From NCBI RefSeq assembly GCF_036231965.1, contig NZ_CP109499.1:868001-932000 (forward strand): 64,000 nucleotides of DNA. Reading direction: 5' to 3'. The stretch comes from Streptomyces sp. NBC_01428. GTDB taxonomy: Bacteria; Actinomycetota; Actinomycetes; Streptomycetales; Streptomycetaceae. Each line of letters begins with the position of its first letter. The stretch's first letter is position 1. Below are positions 27,132 through 35,317 of this stretch, in pieces. Under the pieces are notes generated by a model that was not told where the DNA came from, did not search any database, and was given only the letters and a program-made list of their open reading frames with translations. The translations under genes were made by a program, and so were the position numbers.

Positions 27132-28283
27132 TCAGGGGCTCACCGGCGGCCGGCTCGTGCCCGCGGGATCGTCGCTCCCGGCGAGGGAGGCGGCGCGGGC
27201 GCAGCGGCGGGCCAGCCGGGCGAAGGCGTCGGCCAGCTCCGGCGGTCCGACGACCTGGATCTCGGTGTCGAACCTGGCGACGGCCGCGGCCAGACCGGCC
27301 CACGACCACGAGCCGAGGACCAGGCGGCAGCGGTCGGGGCCCAGCTCCTCGACGACGCCGTCACTCGCGTACCCGGAGACGACGGCGGCGGGCAGGTCGA
27401 GGATCACCTCGCCCCGGCAGGGCCAGTCCGCGAAGGGGACCGACCCGCCGGAACCGTCCGAGCCCTCGGCTTCGGTGGAGATGCGAGACCCGGGCGAACC
27501 GCCCACGCCGGCACCAGCCCGAGCCTCCGCTCCCCGGAACCTGCCGGCGACGAACGCGACGACGTCTCCTCCCGGCACCTCGCGCGGGGTGAAGCGGGGG
27601 CCCCTGGGCGTTCGAGGGTCGATCCGGTCGACCCGGAAGGTGCGCCAGTCGGCCCGGTCGAGGTCCCAGGCGACGAGATACCAGCGTCCGCACCAGGTCA
27701 CCAGGTGGTGCGGTTCCGCGCGGCGCGGAGGATCCGGGGCGAGACCGCCCGCCGGGTGCGGCACAGAGGTGTCCGGGACCGGCCGGGGTGTCCAGGCCGG
27801 GGTGTAGTCGAAGCGGAGGACCTCGCGGGCGCGGACAGCCGCGCTGAGGGCCAGGAGGACGGCCGGGTCGGCCTGCGGCCTCACTGTCGTCCCCGCCCGG
27901 TCCACGGCGGTGACCTCAAGGGCGTCGACGCGATGGCGGAGCCGCGCGGGCATCACCTGCCGGACGGTGCTGAGGGCCCGTACCGCCCCTTCTTCGATGC
28001 CCGCACCCGTGACGGCCGCGGTCCGCAGCGCCACGGCGAGGGCCACGGCCTGCTCGTCGTCGAACAGGACCGGCGGAAGCTCGGTACCGGCGCCGAGGCG
28101 GTAGCCACCGTCGGGGCCCTTCGCGGTGCGGATCGGATAGCCGAGCTCGCGCAGCCGGTCGATGTCCCGCCGCACCGTGCGCGGGCTGACGTCCAGGCGC
28201 TCGGCCAGCAGCTGCCCCGGCCAGTCCCGGCGGGCCTGGAGGAGCGAGAGCAGGGACAGCAGTCGCGCGGATGTCGTCGGCAT
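27132..28283 (-). CDS. WYL-domain (YafY/PafC-type) transcriptional regulator
   Basis: The 383-residue regulator has an N-terminal HTH_11-type winged helix (TSARLLSLLSLLQARRDWPG, LDVSPRTVRRDIDRLRELG, GPDGGYRLG) and a WYL domain (LRFDYTPA, RWYLVAWDLDRADWRTFRVDRI), ending in a WCX-like region (VVEELGPDRCRLVLGSWSW). WYL domains bind small ligands or nucleic acid. A Gly/Ser-rich loop (GAGVGGSPGSRIS) interrupts the part after WYL. ATG 28283 is chosen over an upstream in-frame start because the HTH begins there. Divergent from the DinB gene with a palindrome between them, implying control of both. Confidence 0.88.
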   Translation of the reverse strand: MPTTSARLLSLLSLLQARRDWPGQLLAERLDVSPRTVRRDIDRLRELGYPIRTAKGPDGGYRLGAGTELPPVLFDDEQAVALAVALRTAAVTGAGIEEGAVRALSTVRQVMPARLRHRVDALEVTAVDRAGTTVRPQADPAVLLALSAAVRAREVLRFDYTPAWTPRPVPDTSVPHPAGGLAPDPPRRAEPHHLVTWCGRWYLVAWDLDRADWRTFRVDRIDPRTPRGPRFTPREVPGGDVVAFVAGRFRGAEARAGAGVGGSPGSRISTEAEGSDGSGGSVPFADWPCRGEVILDLPAAVVSGYASDGVVEELGPDRCRLVLGSWSWAGLAAAVARFDTEIQVVGPPELADAFARLARRCARAASLAGSDDPAGTSRPPVSP

Positions 28284-28302
28284 GTCGCCGATCGTCCCCC
28301 AG

Positions 28303-28327
28303 GTAGCGGACACATCCTGTCCGCTAC
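28303..28327. promoter_or_regulatory. palindromic operator between WYL regulator and DinB gene
   Basis: Perfect inverted repeat GTAGCGGACA-CATCC-TGTCCGCTAC (10-bp arms, 5-bp spacer) centred in the 100-bp divergent region. It is the only strong palindrome there and is the likely binding site of the adjacent WYL regulator. Confidence 0.7.
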
Positions 28328-28383
28328 TCCTGAGACGGTGGTCTCGTTCGCAACCACCGGACCGACCCGAAGGACCTGATCAC

Positions 28384-28980
28384 ATGGCAACGCCTCCCTC
28401 GTCCCCTTCCTCCGCCTCGTCCGCCGCCGCGCTCGACGGCGAGCGGGCCGACCTCCTCGCGGAGCTGGCGGCCGCCCGGTCCGCTCTGACCGGCACGGTG
28501 CTCGGCCTCAGCGACGAGCAGGCCGGAGCGAACCCGACGGTCAGCACTCTGTGTCTGGGCGGTCTGATCAAACACGTCGCCTCCATCGAGGAGGGCTGGC
28601 TGCGCTTCGCCGTGGAGGGCCCGTCGGCGCTGCGCTACGACCTGCCCGCCGGAGTCACCTGGGCGGACATGGCGGCCGGCACGGCGAGCGAGTTCCCGCA
28701 GTGGGCGATCGACCATCAGAACAACTTCCGCATGCTGCCCGGCGAGACCCTGGCGGACATCGTCAAGCGCTACGAGGAGGTGGCGGCCCGCACCGAAGAG
28801 GTCGTCGCCACCGTTCCCGACCTCTCGGCGACCCACCCGCTTCCCGAGGCACCCTGGCACGAGCCCGGCGCCGTGCAGAGTGTGCGCAGGGTCCTGATGC
28901 ACGTCATCGCCGAGACGGCACAGCACGCCGGGCACGCGGACATCCTCCGCGAGAGCCTCGACGGCCGGAAGGCGACCTGA
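28384..28980 (+). CDS. DinB family protein (DUF664-type)
   Basis: The 198-residue protein has the four-helix DinB/YfiT fold: helix 1 GERADLLAELAAARSALTG, the Leu-rich LCLGGLIKHVASIEEGWL with a putative metal-binding His, and the C-terminal HVIAETAQHAGHADILRES with two further His residues, giving the usual three-His metal site. Such proteins are metal-dependent thiol transferases, often mycothiol-linked. ATG 28384 has GAAGGA 8 nt upstream. It is divergent from, and probably controlled by, the WYL regulator. Confidence 0.86.
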   Translation: MATPPSSPSSASSAAALDGERADLLAELAAARSALTGTVLGLSDEQAGANPTVSTLCLGGLIKHVASIEEGWLRFAVEGPSALRYDLPAGVTWADMAAGTASEFPQWAIDHQNNFRMLPGETLADIVKRYEEVAARTEEVVATVPDLSATHPLPEAPWHEPGAVQSVRRVLMHVIAETAQHAGHADILRESLDGRKAT

Positions 28981-29017
28981 CCGACCGCCGATCGTCGGCC
29001 GCCAACTCCTGACCACC

Positions 29018-29065
29018 GACTGCTGACTGCTGACTGCTGACTGCTGACTGCTGACTGCTGACTGC
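29018..29065. repeat. heptanucleotide tandem repeat (GACTGCT)
   Basis: Six perfect copies of the 7-bp unit GACTGCT plus a partial GACTGC stand between the DinB stop and the next start. A 7-bp unit shifts the reading frame at each copy change; here it is intergenic, so copy number would alter spacing only. Confidence 0.9.
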
Positions 29066-29098
29066 CGGCATGCCTGACCGGAACGGAAAGGGAACAGC

Positions 29099-29185
29099 GT
29101 GACCACGACCTGGAAGCCCGTCGAGGGTGCCACGGCATCGCACGGTGCAGCGGCGGGAACCCGCAGCCGGATGGTGCGGCGATGA
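29099..29185 (+). CDS. possible 28-residue leader ORF
   Basis: GTG at 29099 has GGAAAGGGAA upstream, a better ribosome site than the next gene possesses. The reading frame ends TGA at 29183-29185, overlapping the ATG of the winged-helix gene (ATGA). The short peptide is basic at its end (TRSRMVRR) and has no known family. It could be a leader that couples translation, or chance. Confidence 0.4.
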   Translation: MTTTWKPVEGATASHGAAAGTRSRMVRR

Positions 29186-30279
29186 CGACCGTTCTCGACG
29201 ACCGGTCACTCAACCGCGCGACCCTGGCCCGCCAGTTGCTGCTCGACCGCGCCGACCTGTCGGCGCACGAGGCGATCGCGCACCTGTGCGGACTCCAGGC
29301 GCAGGAACCCCAGGAGCCGTACACCGGGCTGTGGTCACGACTGCGGGCGTTCCAACCGGATTCCCTGTCCGCCCTGTTGACCGGGCGGAACGTGGTGCGG
29401 GCGCATCTCATGCGGCGCACGGTGCACCTGCTGACGGCGGAGGACGTCCTCGCCTGGCGGTCCCGGCACGACGCCATGCTGCGTCAACGGGTGCTCGGGG
29501 TCTACCGGCGCGAACTCGACGGGGTCGACCTCGACGAACTCGCCTCGGCCGCGGCGGAGTTGATGGCGGACGGTGAGCCCCGGCCGACGTCCGAGGTGGT
29601 GCGCGTGCTGGCGGCCCGCTGGCCGGAGCCCGGGCGGCGGGCCCTGGGTGAGATGGTGATCGCCGCACTCGTCCCGGTGGCACAGGCTCCACCGCGGGGG
29701 CTGTGGCGCACGAAGGCGGGCGTGCGGAACGTCGCGCTGGCCTCGTGGCTGGGCAGGGAGGTGGACCCTCCGCCGCAGGATGGCACGGACCCCGTCGGCG
29801 AGGCGCTGGTGCGGCGCTACCTGGCCGCGTTCGGCCCGGCCTCCTCGGCGGATCTCCGTGCGTGGTGCGGGCTCGCCGGACTCCCGGCCGCGGTGTCCGC
29901 CGTACGGGGGGAGTTGGTCTCCTTCCGCGACGAGCGGGGCCGTGAACTCCTGGACCTGCCCGACGCCCCCCGTCCGGACCCGGACACCCCCGCCCCGGTG
30001 CGGTTCCTGCCGGCGTTCGACAACGCGATCCTCGGCTACCAGGATCGCGGCCGGATCATCGACGACGCCCACCGCGGTCTGTCGGTGGCCGGCGAGCGCG
30101 TGGTCCTGATCGACGGCCGCGTCGCAGGGACCTGGGGCGTCGCCGAACACACGGTGACGGTCACGCCGCTGCACACCCTGCCCAACGCAACCCGGGACGC
30201 CGTGCGGGAGGAGGCACGGGAGCTGGCGGTGTTCCTGTCGGACGGGGACGGCGATCGGGTGCACATCGCCCGGGGCTGA
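29182..30279 (+). CDS. winged-helix DNA-binding domain protein (HTH_42/AlkZ-like)
   Basis: The 365-residue protein matches the HTH_42 family that includes the AlkZ/YcaQ crosslink glycosylases: ARQLLLDRADLSAHEAIAHL, the QAQEPQEPYTGLWSRL segment (the Gln-x-Gln motif of the glycosylases), VRAHLMRRTVHLLTAEDVLA, a winged-helix part LVRRYLAAFGPASSADLRAW, and the late GTWGVAEHTVTVTPL strand. AlkZ-like enzymes unhook interstrand crosslinks or excise alkylated bases; many family members lack shown activity. Start ATG 29182 overlaps the short upstream frame. It is convergent with the sigma factor. Confidence 0.8.
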   Translation: MTTVLDDRSLNRATLARQLLLDRADLSAHEAIAHLCGLQAQEPQEPYTGLWSRLRAFQPDSLSALLTGRNVVRAHLMRRTVHLLTAEDVLAWRSRHDAMLRQRVLGVYRRELDGVDLDELASAAAELMADGEPRPTSEVVRVLAARWPEPGRRALGEMVIAALVPVAQAPPRGLWRTKAGVRNVALASWLGREVDPPPQDGTDPVGEALVRRYLAAFGPASSADLRAWCGLAGLPAAVSAVRGELVSFRDERGRELLDLPDAPRPDPDTPAPVRFLPAFDNAILGYQDRGRIIDDAHRGLSVAGERVVLIDGRVAGTWGVAEHTVTVTPLHTLPNATRDAVREEARELAVFLSDGDGDRVHIARG

Positions 30280-30373
30280 GCCCGCCTCACCGACGGAAGG
30301 GATCCGTGGGCTGTGTCCATCGACGACCGCTTCGACGCCGTGTCCCTCAGCGCCGGGTGCGAAAGCTCCACCC

Positions 30374-31372
30374 CTACTCGGTGCCGTCCGCCGGCAGACG
30401 CTCCAGCAGCCCGAGCCGAGTGAACCGGTCGTCGTGGAACGTGACGATCTCGGTGATCGTCCCGCCGGTGACACGCAGGACGTCGATCGTCAGCGGCAGG
30501 TACGCGCCTTCCCGCTCTCGCCACAGGTAGAAGGCGACGGCGGGCTGACGATTCACGGACGTGGGGACGGCGCGCAGGCCCTTCATGCTCTCGAAGCCGC
30601 TCTCGACCCAGTCGTCGACCACCGCGTCGCGGCCGACGTGCAGCCCTGGCGTCGGCGGCATCGAGCAGCGCACGTCGTCCCGTAGCAGTGCGGCGAGTCG
30701 GTCGATGTCCGTCGCCACGCTGGCATCGGCATAGCGGCGCACCAGCTCACGCGTCCCGGCGTCCTGTTCGCCGCCGGTCCAGTCCTGTCGCTCGGCGGGC
30801 AGGTGTTCGCGCATACCGGCGCGTGCCCGCTGCAGCGCGCTGTTGACGGAGTTGACGGAGTCTCCGAGGAGGTCCGCGACGTCCTTCGCGGGCCATCCGA
30901 CCACGTCCCGCAGGATCAGCACGGCCCGCGGGCGCGGCGCGAGGTGCTGGACCGCGACCAGGTAGGCGAGCTCGATCGTCTCCCGCGCGACAGCGAGGGT
31001 CTCCGGCTCGTCCGCGTCGCCCGCGGGCAACTCGTCGAGGAGCAGGTCCGGGTAGGGCTGCAGCCACCGGACCTCGCCGCCGGAGGCGGGCTCCGGGCGA
31101 CATCTGGCGAGCAGGTCCAGGCAGGCGTTGGTGGCGATCCGGTACAGCCAGGCCCGGAACGTCGAGCGCCCCTCGAAGGTCTCCCTCCGACGCCAGGCAC
31201 GCAGGAACGTCTCCTGCACGGTGTCCTCGGCGTCCTCGAACGACCCGAGCATCCGGTAGCAGTGCACGTGCAGCTCCCGCCGGTGCCGCTCCGCCAGCCC
31301 CGAGAACGCCGACTCGTCGACCTCGCCCAGCCCGCTCACACCCAGCTCCTCCAGCCGTGTGTCCGCACTCAT
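30374..31372 (-). CDS. ECF sigma factor with C-terminal SnoaL-like domain
   Basis: The 332-residue protein has sigma-70 region 2 (YRMLGSFEDAEDTVQETFLRAW, FRAWLYRIATNACLD), a linker with LQPYPDLLLDELP, and region 4 (LAPRPRAVLILRDVVGWPAKDVADLL, SVNSVNSALQRARAGM). About 120 residues of a SnoaL-like domain follow, ending LPLTIDVLRVTGGTITEIVTF. This is the ECF layout in which the C-terminal domain replaces a separate anti-sigma factor. It has no anti-sigma gene beside it. ATG 31372 is preceded by GAGGTGA; an adjacent GTG is the alternative. Confidence 0.9.
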   Translation of the reverse strand: MSADTRLEELGVSGLGEVDESAFSGLAERHRRELHVHCYRMLGSFEDAEDTVQETFLRAWRRRETFEGRSTFRAWLYRIATNACLDLLARCRPEPASGGEVRWLQPYPDLLLDELPAGDADEPETLAVARETIELAYLVAVQHLAPRPRAVLILRDVVGWPAKDVADLLGDSVNSVNSALQRARAGMREHLPAERQDWTGGEQDAGTRELVRRYADASVATDIDRLAALLRDDVRCSMPPTPGLHVGRDAVVDDWVESGFESMKGLRAVPTSVNRQPAVAFYLWREREGAYLPLTIDVLRVTGGTITEIVTFHDDRFTRLGLLERLPADGTE

Positions 31373-31519
31373 CACGTCACCTCTCGCCTCGTCGTGTCCC
31401 GTCGTAGGTGTGACGGGTACGAGCGCGAAAACTCATCACCAGGGCCGTTCGACACGGCTGCGGCAACGCGCCTCGTCCTCGGCAGGTCGGCTTCCGCCCG
31501 TGCACGCGGCCGACCGGGA

Positions 31520-32485
31520 TCAGGGTGCCGTCGAGGCGGATCCCCCGAGCCCCCGTGGGCTCACACCCCCGGTGAAGGTCTTGCTGTACACCGTCGAACT
31601 ACGCTGCACGGTCATGCCGATCCGCTCGTAGAGCGACAGCGCGCCCGTCTCCGAGTGCGTCCACAGTGCGCAGGTCTGTTTCCCTCGGCGATGGAAAGCG
31701 CGGAACGCCTCCCGCAGAAGCAGGCGCGCGATCCCCCGGTGGCGGTGGTCATGTCGTACGGCGACCCGCTCGACGTGACCCTCACTGGTGCCCGGAACGT
31801 CCAACGAGAGAACAGCGCCGACCATCTGGTCGCCGTTGAGGGCCACAGGTGAGGCATCAGGTTCGAACGTCGTTCGCTCCACCGTGTGCCGGGCCCATTC
31901 GGCATAGGTCTTCCGCCGCTGCTGCCACTCGTCGAACGCGTCCTCGGTGAGCTGGTGGGCCGCTCGCTCGTCGCCGGCGCGGAATGGTCGGACCGTGACC
32001 CCCGTCGGCGGCTCGGACACCTCCGGTGCGACCGGCAACGCGATCTCCAGCAGCCATTCGGTGACGAGCGGCGCGTATCCGCGGGATCGGAGCAGCGCGA
32101 TCGCGGCGTGGTCGCTGTCGGCGACGGTCTGGGCCAGGCGATCGCCGCCCGACTGCCGTGCCCGCGCCTCGCTCCAGGCGAGCAGGGCACTACCCAGACC
32201 CAGCGCACGGTGATCGGGGTGTACATGGACCGTGGCCCGTCGACCCTTCACCCGACTCCAGCCGGTCAGTTCTCCGTCGGAGTCGCACACGAGCAAGGTG
32301 TCGGACGCCAGGTCCAGTCCGGGCACGCTGAGATCGGCGGCGATGCGATCAAGGTCTGTCGCGGCGGCACCCTGCAGGTCTCTCTCGCAGGCGGTGACGA
32401 GACGGTGGACCGCGCCGACATCGGCGACCGTGGCCGACCGCTTTCGCCATCCGGTCGGCAATGGCTTCGGGAAGGGATGGGGCAT
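31520..32485 (-). CDS. GNAT acetyltransferase with two GNAT domains (MshD-like layout)
   Basis: The 321-residue protein has two tandem acetyl-CoA-binding GNAT folds. The N-terminal one (AVHRLVTACERDL, VHVHPDHRALGLGSALLAW, LLRSRGYA) retains an R/G-x-x-G loop in ALGLGSA. The C-terminal one (VTVRPFRAGDERAAHQL, VERVAVRHDHRHRGIARLLL, ALSLYERIGM) has a canonical RHRGIA loop. The pattern resembles mycothiol synthase and other tandem GNATs, but the substrate is unknown. The start ATG 32485 has only a weak AGGG ribosome site. Confidence 0.82.
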   Translation of the reverse strand: MPHPFPKPLPTGWRKRSATVADVGAVHRLVTACERDLQGAAATDLDRIAADLSVPGLDLASDTLLVCDSDGELTGWSRVKGRRATVHVHPDHRALGLGSALLAWSEARARQSGGDRLAQTVADSDHAAIALLRSRGYAPLVTEWLLEIALPVAPEVSEPPTGVTVRPFRAGDERAAHQLTEDAFDEWQQRRKTYAEWARHTVERTTFEPDASPVALNGDQMVGAVLSLDVPGTSEGHVERVAVRHDHRHRGIARLLLREAFRAFHRRGKQTCALWTHSETGALSLYERIGMTVQRSSTVYSKTFTGGVSPRGLGGSASTAP

Positions 32486-32719
32486 GGTGTGAACCCTGCG
32501 CCATCCGTACGTTCATGTCGACCTGATGCGACGAAGGCCGGCACTGTACGGCGAGCGGACCGACGCGGCCGGTCGAGCCAACGCATGCACCCGTCGGACG
32601 GATCGAGAGAACACGCTCGACTCCTCGACCCCTCGCGCCGGCATCACCTGAAGCTCGCAGCCATGAAGCGTCACGCGTCCACGTAGGTTTCCGAAGCTCG
32701 AACGCCGGTTACCGGAAAG

Positions 32720-33283
32720 TCATCTGCGGGGCGGTACGGTTCCGTCCTGCCAGCGGTAGAGGTCGCGCAGCAGGGACATCTCGGCGCCGTGATGGATCAA
32801 CTCCCTGTTGACGTGCAGGACGATGCCTTCCATGGGAAACCGCTCGGGTCCCGCCGGGGGCGGATTCTCCAGGGCGGCGTCCGAGAGCTCGCGGACCCCC
32901 GCGTTCCATCTCCCATACATCTCATCGAGCTGTCTCAGCGCCTCGTCAGCAGTCCCCGCATAGGCGAACGTCTGGGAGTCGACGTCCTGGCCGCCGAAGT
33001 GCCATGCGACCCGATAGCCCAGGCAGGAGACGATGATGTGCGCCAGCCGCCAGGCAATGGTGGTCACCGGCGCCGGCACCGGGTCAGGGGACGCGAAGTC
33101 CATCATCCATTCCCCCGAACCGGCCGACATCGGCGCGGCCGACGTGCCCGGTGGGCGGATGCTCCAGCAGCCACCCACCGGCTCCCAGAAGTACTCCTCA
33201 TCAGCAAGCCCGTTCAGCCGCGGCCGCAGGTTCTTGTGCCAATGCCGGTCCAACTGGTCCGCGATGCGCTCGCTTCTTGTCAT
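32720..33283 (-). CDS. DinB superfamily protein
   Basis: The 187-residue protein fits the DinB four-helix fold: ERIADQLDRHWHKNLRPRLN, PVGGCWSIRPPG, WRLAHIIVSCLGYRVAWHF and VLHVNRELIHHGAEMSLLRDL, with His residues in helices 2 and 4 able to bind a metal. Related Streptomyces proteins are annotated mycothiol transferase DinB. ATG 33283 has no ribosome site; a TAGTGT hexamer ends 6 nt before it, so the transcript is probably leaderless. Upstream lie 130 bp before the Tat-exported hydrolase stop. Confidence 0.82.
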   Translation of the reverse strand: MTRSERIADQLDRHWHKNLRPRLNGLADEEYFWEPVGGCWSIRPPGTSAAPMSAGSGEWMMDFASPDPVPAPVTTIAWRLAHIIVSCLGYRVAWHFGGQDVDSQTFAYAGTADEALRQLDEMYGRWNAGVRELSDAALENPPPAGPERFPMEGIVLHVNRELIHHGAEMSLLRDLYRWQDGTVPPRR

Positions 33284-33414
33284 TTGCGCACACTACAGAC
33301 AGACCTGGCCGCGCCCTTCGCGAGCGCCGTCGCCTGCTCTGGTCGCGAGACCGTTCCGCACCGGGAGATGACGCTGGACTGATGTGCCCTTCGGGCCGCG
33401 CCGCAGCGAGCCGC

Positions 33415-34344
33415 TCACCTGTAGACGAGCAGCCGGTCACACGTGTTCGTACCGCTCGGAAGGGAACTGTCGCTGTTGAGGACGTAGAAGGATCCCGCGA
33501 ATCCGGTGGCCGACATCTTCGGCACCACGATCATCATCTGCCCTGCCATGCTGAGCCCGTTCGGCCTGACCACGTACTGGTCGAGCAGGGCGAAGAGGTT
33601 CTGGGTGAGGTTGGGCAGCAGGAGGATGCGGTACGTGCGATCCCCCGCCCCGTCGGCACTCGTGATGAGCTCCTGGTTCGCGGCCCACTGCGCGGGGTGG
33701 GTGGCCACGCGGCTCATCGATTGCAGTTCCTGAAGGCGCCGCTGCACGCTGGCGCGGACCCCGGCCATGTGGATGTGCAGTTGGTTGAAGCGCCGGGCGC
33801 TCGTCGAATTGATCCCCAGTCCGATGTTGGGGAACTGAACGGGGACACTGCCTCCACTCCTCGCGTTCTCCCAGGCGTCGTTCCAGTAGTTCGCCACTCC
33901 GGAGGTGACGAGGAACGGACACTCGATACCCGTGATCCGGCAACTCGGGAGCAGGAGGTAGTTGTGCTGGGTCTCGGGCTTGCCGTGCAGCACGACGTAG
34001 TTCGACGTCGTCTTCAGACAGTTGGGCTTGGGTTGGGGCGCCGGTGGGACGATCCCCTGAGTGCAGTACTGGACGTCGTGCCACAGCGCGTCATTGTCCG
34101 TGGGCTTGCCACAGAGTCCCTGCAACTGGGTCGGAGGGCAGGGGCTCTGGCCCGCCCCGGGAGGCGACGTGGGAGGAGTGGGACACGTGCAGGAGTCCTC
34201 CCCGTAGCCCGGGCCCGGGTCATCCGTCCTGGCAGTACTCCCCTTCACCCCCGCGCCGGTCAGGAGCGTCGCCGCACCGATCGCACCGGAGAGCGCGATG
34301 AACTGACGCCGGGGAACCTCGTTCGTCTTCTTGTGCTCTGTCAT
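33415..34344 (-). CDS. Tat-exported CDP-diacylglycerol diphosphatase
   Basis: The 309-residue protein has a Tat signal (VPRRQFIALSGAIGAATLLTG) and a CDH (CDP-diacylglycerol pyrophosphatase) domain: ALWHDVQYC, YVVLHGKPETQHNYLLLP, the substrate-pocket strand ITGIECPF, then the catalytic INSTSARRFNQLHIHMAG with the HIH motif of this HIT-like family, and GSFYVLNSD near the end. The enzyme cleaves CDP-diacylglycerol to phosphatidate and CMP. It is better known from enterobacteria, where it is inner-membrane bound; here it is exported. A Pro/Cys-rich stretch (about 40-80) precedes the domain. ATG 34344 follows GGAG. Confidence 0.88.
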   Translation of the reverse strand: MTEHKKTNEVPRRQFIALSGAIGAATLLTGAGVKGSTARTDDPGPGYGEDSCTCPTPPTSPPGAGQSPCPPTQLQGLCGKPTDNDALWHDVQYCTQGIVPPAPQPKPNCLKTTSNYVVLHGKPETQHNYLLLPSCRITGIECPFLVTSGVANYWNDAWENARSGGSVPVQFPNIGLGINSTSARRFNQLHIHMAGVRASVQRRLQELQSMSRVATHPAQWAANQELITSADGAGDRTYRILLLPNLTQNLFALLDQYVVRPNGLSMAGQMMIVVPKMSATGFAGSFYVLNSDSSLPSGTNTCDRLLVYR

Positions 34345-34650
34345 GCGTGATCTCCGATGGTGACGACCGCAGCGGGATGGGTCGACCCTGAACGCGAGCG
34401 GGTGATTTACCCCACTTTCGCCCCTCGCCGATCCGCTCACAGAGTAGGCAGCGGCGGGCCGGATACCCGGCAACCGAACGGGTGAGCGTCATGGATTCCG
34501 CCATGGGGAGGCAACCCCGGCCCCACCCCGAGGACGAGGGACGAAGCGGCGGCGCCCGGACCGGCCGGCAGCCGAGCAACAGTCCTCGGCATACGCCCGC
34601 ACCGATCATCTCCCTGCCGCCCTGGGCGCGTTGGCGCTAGCCTCTGGGCC

Positions 34651-35118
34651 ATGCCGAGCTTCGAGATCACGTCGATAGGTACCGTCCGAAACGATCGGAC
34701 GGACGTCCAGCACACGGACAACTGGGGTGCGGTCCGCAGCACCATCACCCTTGACGAACGCTTCGGCGAGGCGTGCCTGCAGGGTCTGGAGGACTTCTCC
34801 CACGTGGAGGTCCTCTTCGTCTTCGACCAGCTCGCCGAACTCGACGACTACCGCGAGCCCCGCCCCTACCGCGGCCGCTCCGACCTCCCGCCCGTCGGCG
34901 TCTTCGCCGGCCGTGGCCCCCGCCGACCGAACCGCATCGGGGTGACGTGCTGCGCCGTCGAGTCCGTCCAGGGCCGCGAACTCACCGTGGTGGGCCTCGA
35001 CGCCGTGTCGGGGACCCCGGTCATCGACCTGAAGCCGACGATGACGGAGTTCCGCCCACCGGAGGTCCACCAGCCGGAGTGGGTCAGCAGCCTGATGTCG
35101 GAGTACTTCAAGCCGTAG
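34651..35118 (+). CDS. trmO: tRNA (N6-threonylcarbamoyladenosine37-N6)-methyltransferase TrmO
   Basis: The 155-residue protein has the TsaA/TrmO beta-barrel: start FEITSIGTVRNDR, then GLEDFSHVEVLFVFDQL, the SAM-binding loop GVFAGRGPRRPNRIGVTCC and GTPVIDLKPTM. It would methylate t6A37 in tRNA-Thr(GGU) using S-adenosylmethionine. The length agrees with actinobacterial TrmO, which lacks the C-terminal extension of the E. coli enzyme. A TAGCCT hexamer ends 7 nt before ATG and no ribosome site is seen, indicating a leaderless transcript. Confidence 0.88.
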   Translation: MPSFEITSIGTVRNDRTDVQHTDNWGAVRSTITLDERFGEACLQGLEDFSHVEVLFVFDQLAELDDYREPRPYRGRSDLPPVGVFAGRGPRRPNRIGVTCCAVESVQGRELTVVGLDAVSGTPVIDLKPTMTEFRPPEVHQPEWVSSLMSEYFKP

Positions 35119-35284
35119 GCGGGGACCGAGGGGCGAAGCTCAGCGATCCGCCCACGGCCCGGCGGTGCGCACCGGCTCGGCCCGCTCCTCGGACCCTCGC
35201 GCCGCCCACTGACCCGAACCTCCCCCTGCCCAACACCTGTACGCCGCCCACCTCCTGGGATAACGTCACCTCGCCCGTCACGAT

Positions 35285-35296
35285 TGAATCGTTTCA
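35285..35296. promoter_or_regulatory. LacI-type operator before rhamnosidase
   Basis: TGAATCGTTTCA, an inverted repeat with central CG differing from perfect symmetry at one pair, lies 22 bp before the GH78 start. This TGAA-N4-TTCA form with central CG is typical of LacI-family sugar regulators. Confidence 0.6.
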
Positions 35297-35317
35297 GTCA
35301 CTGAGGAATGAGGCGCC

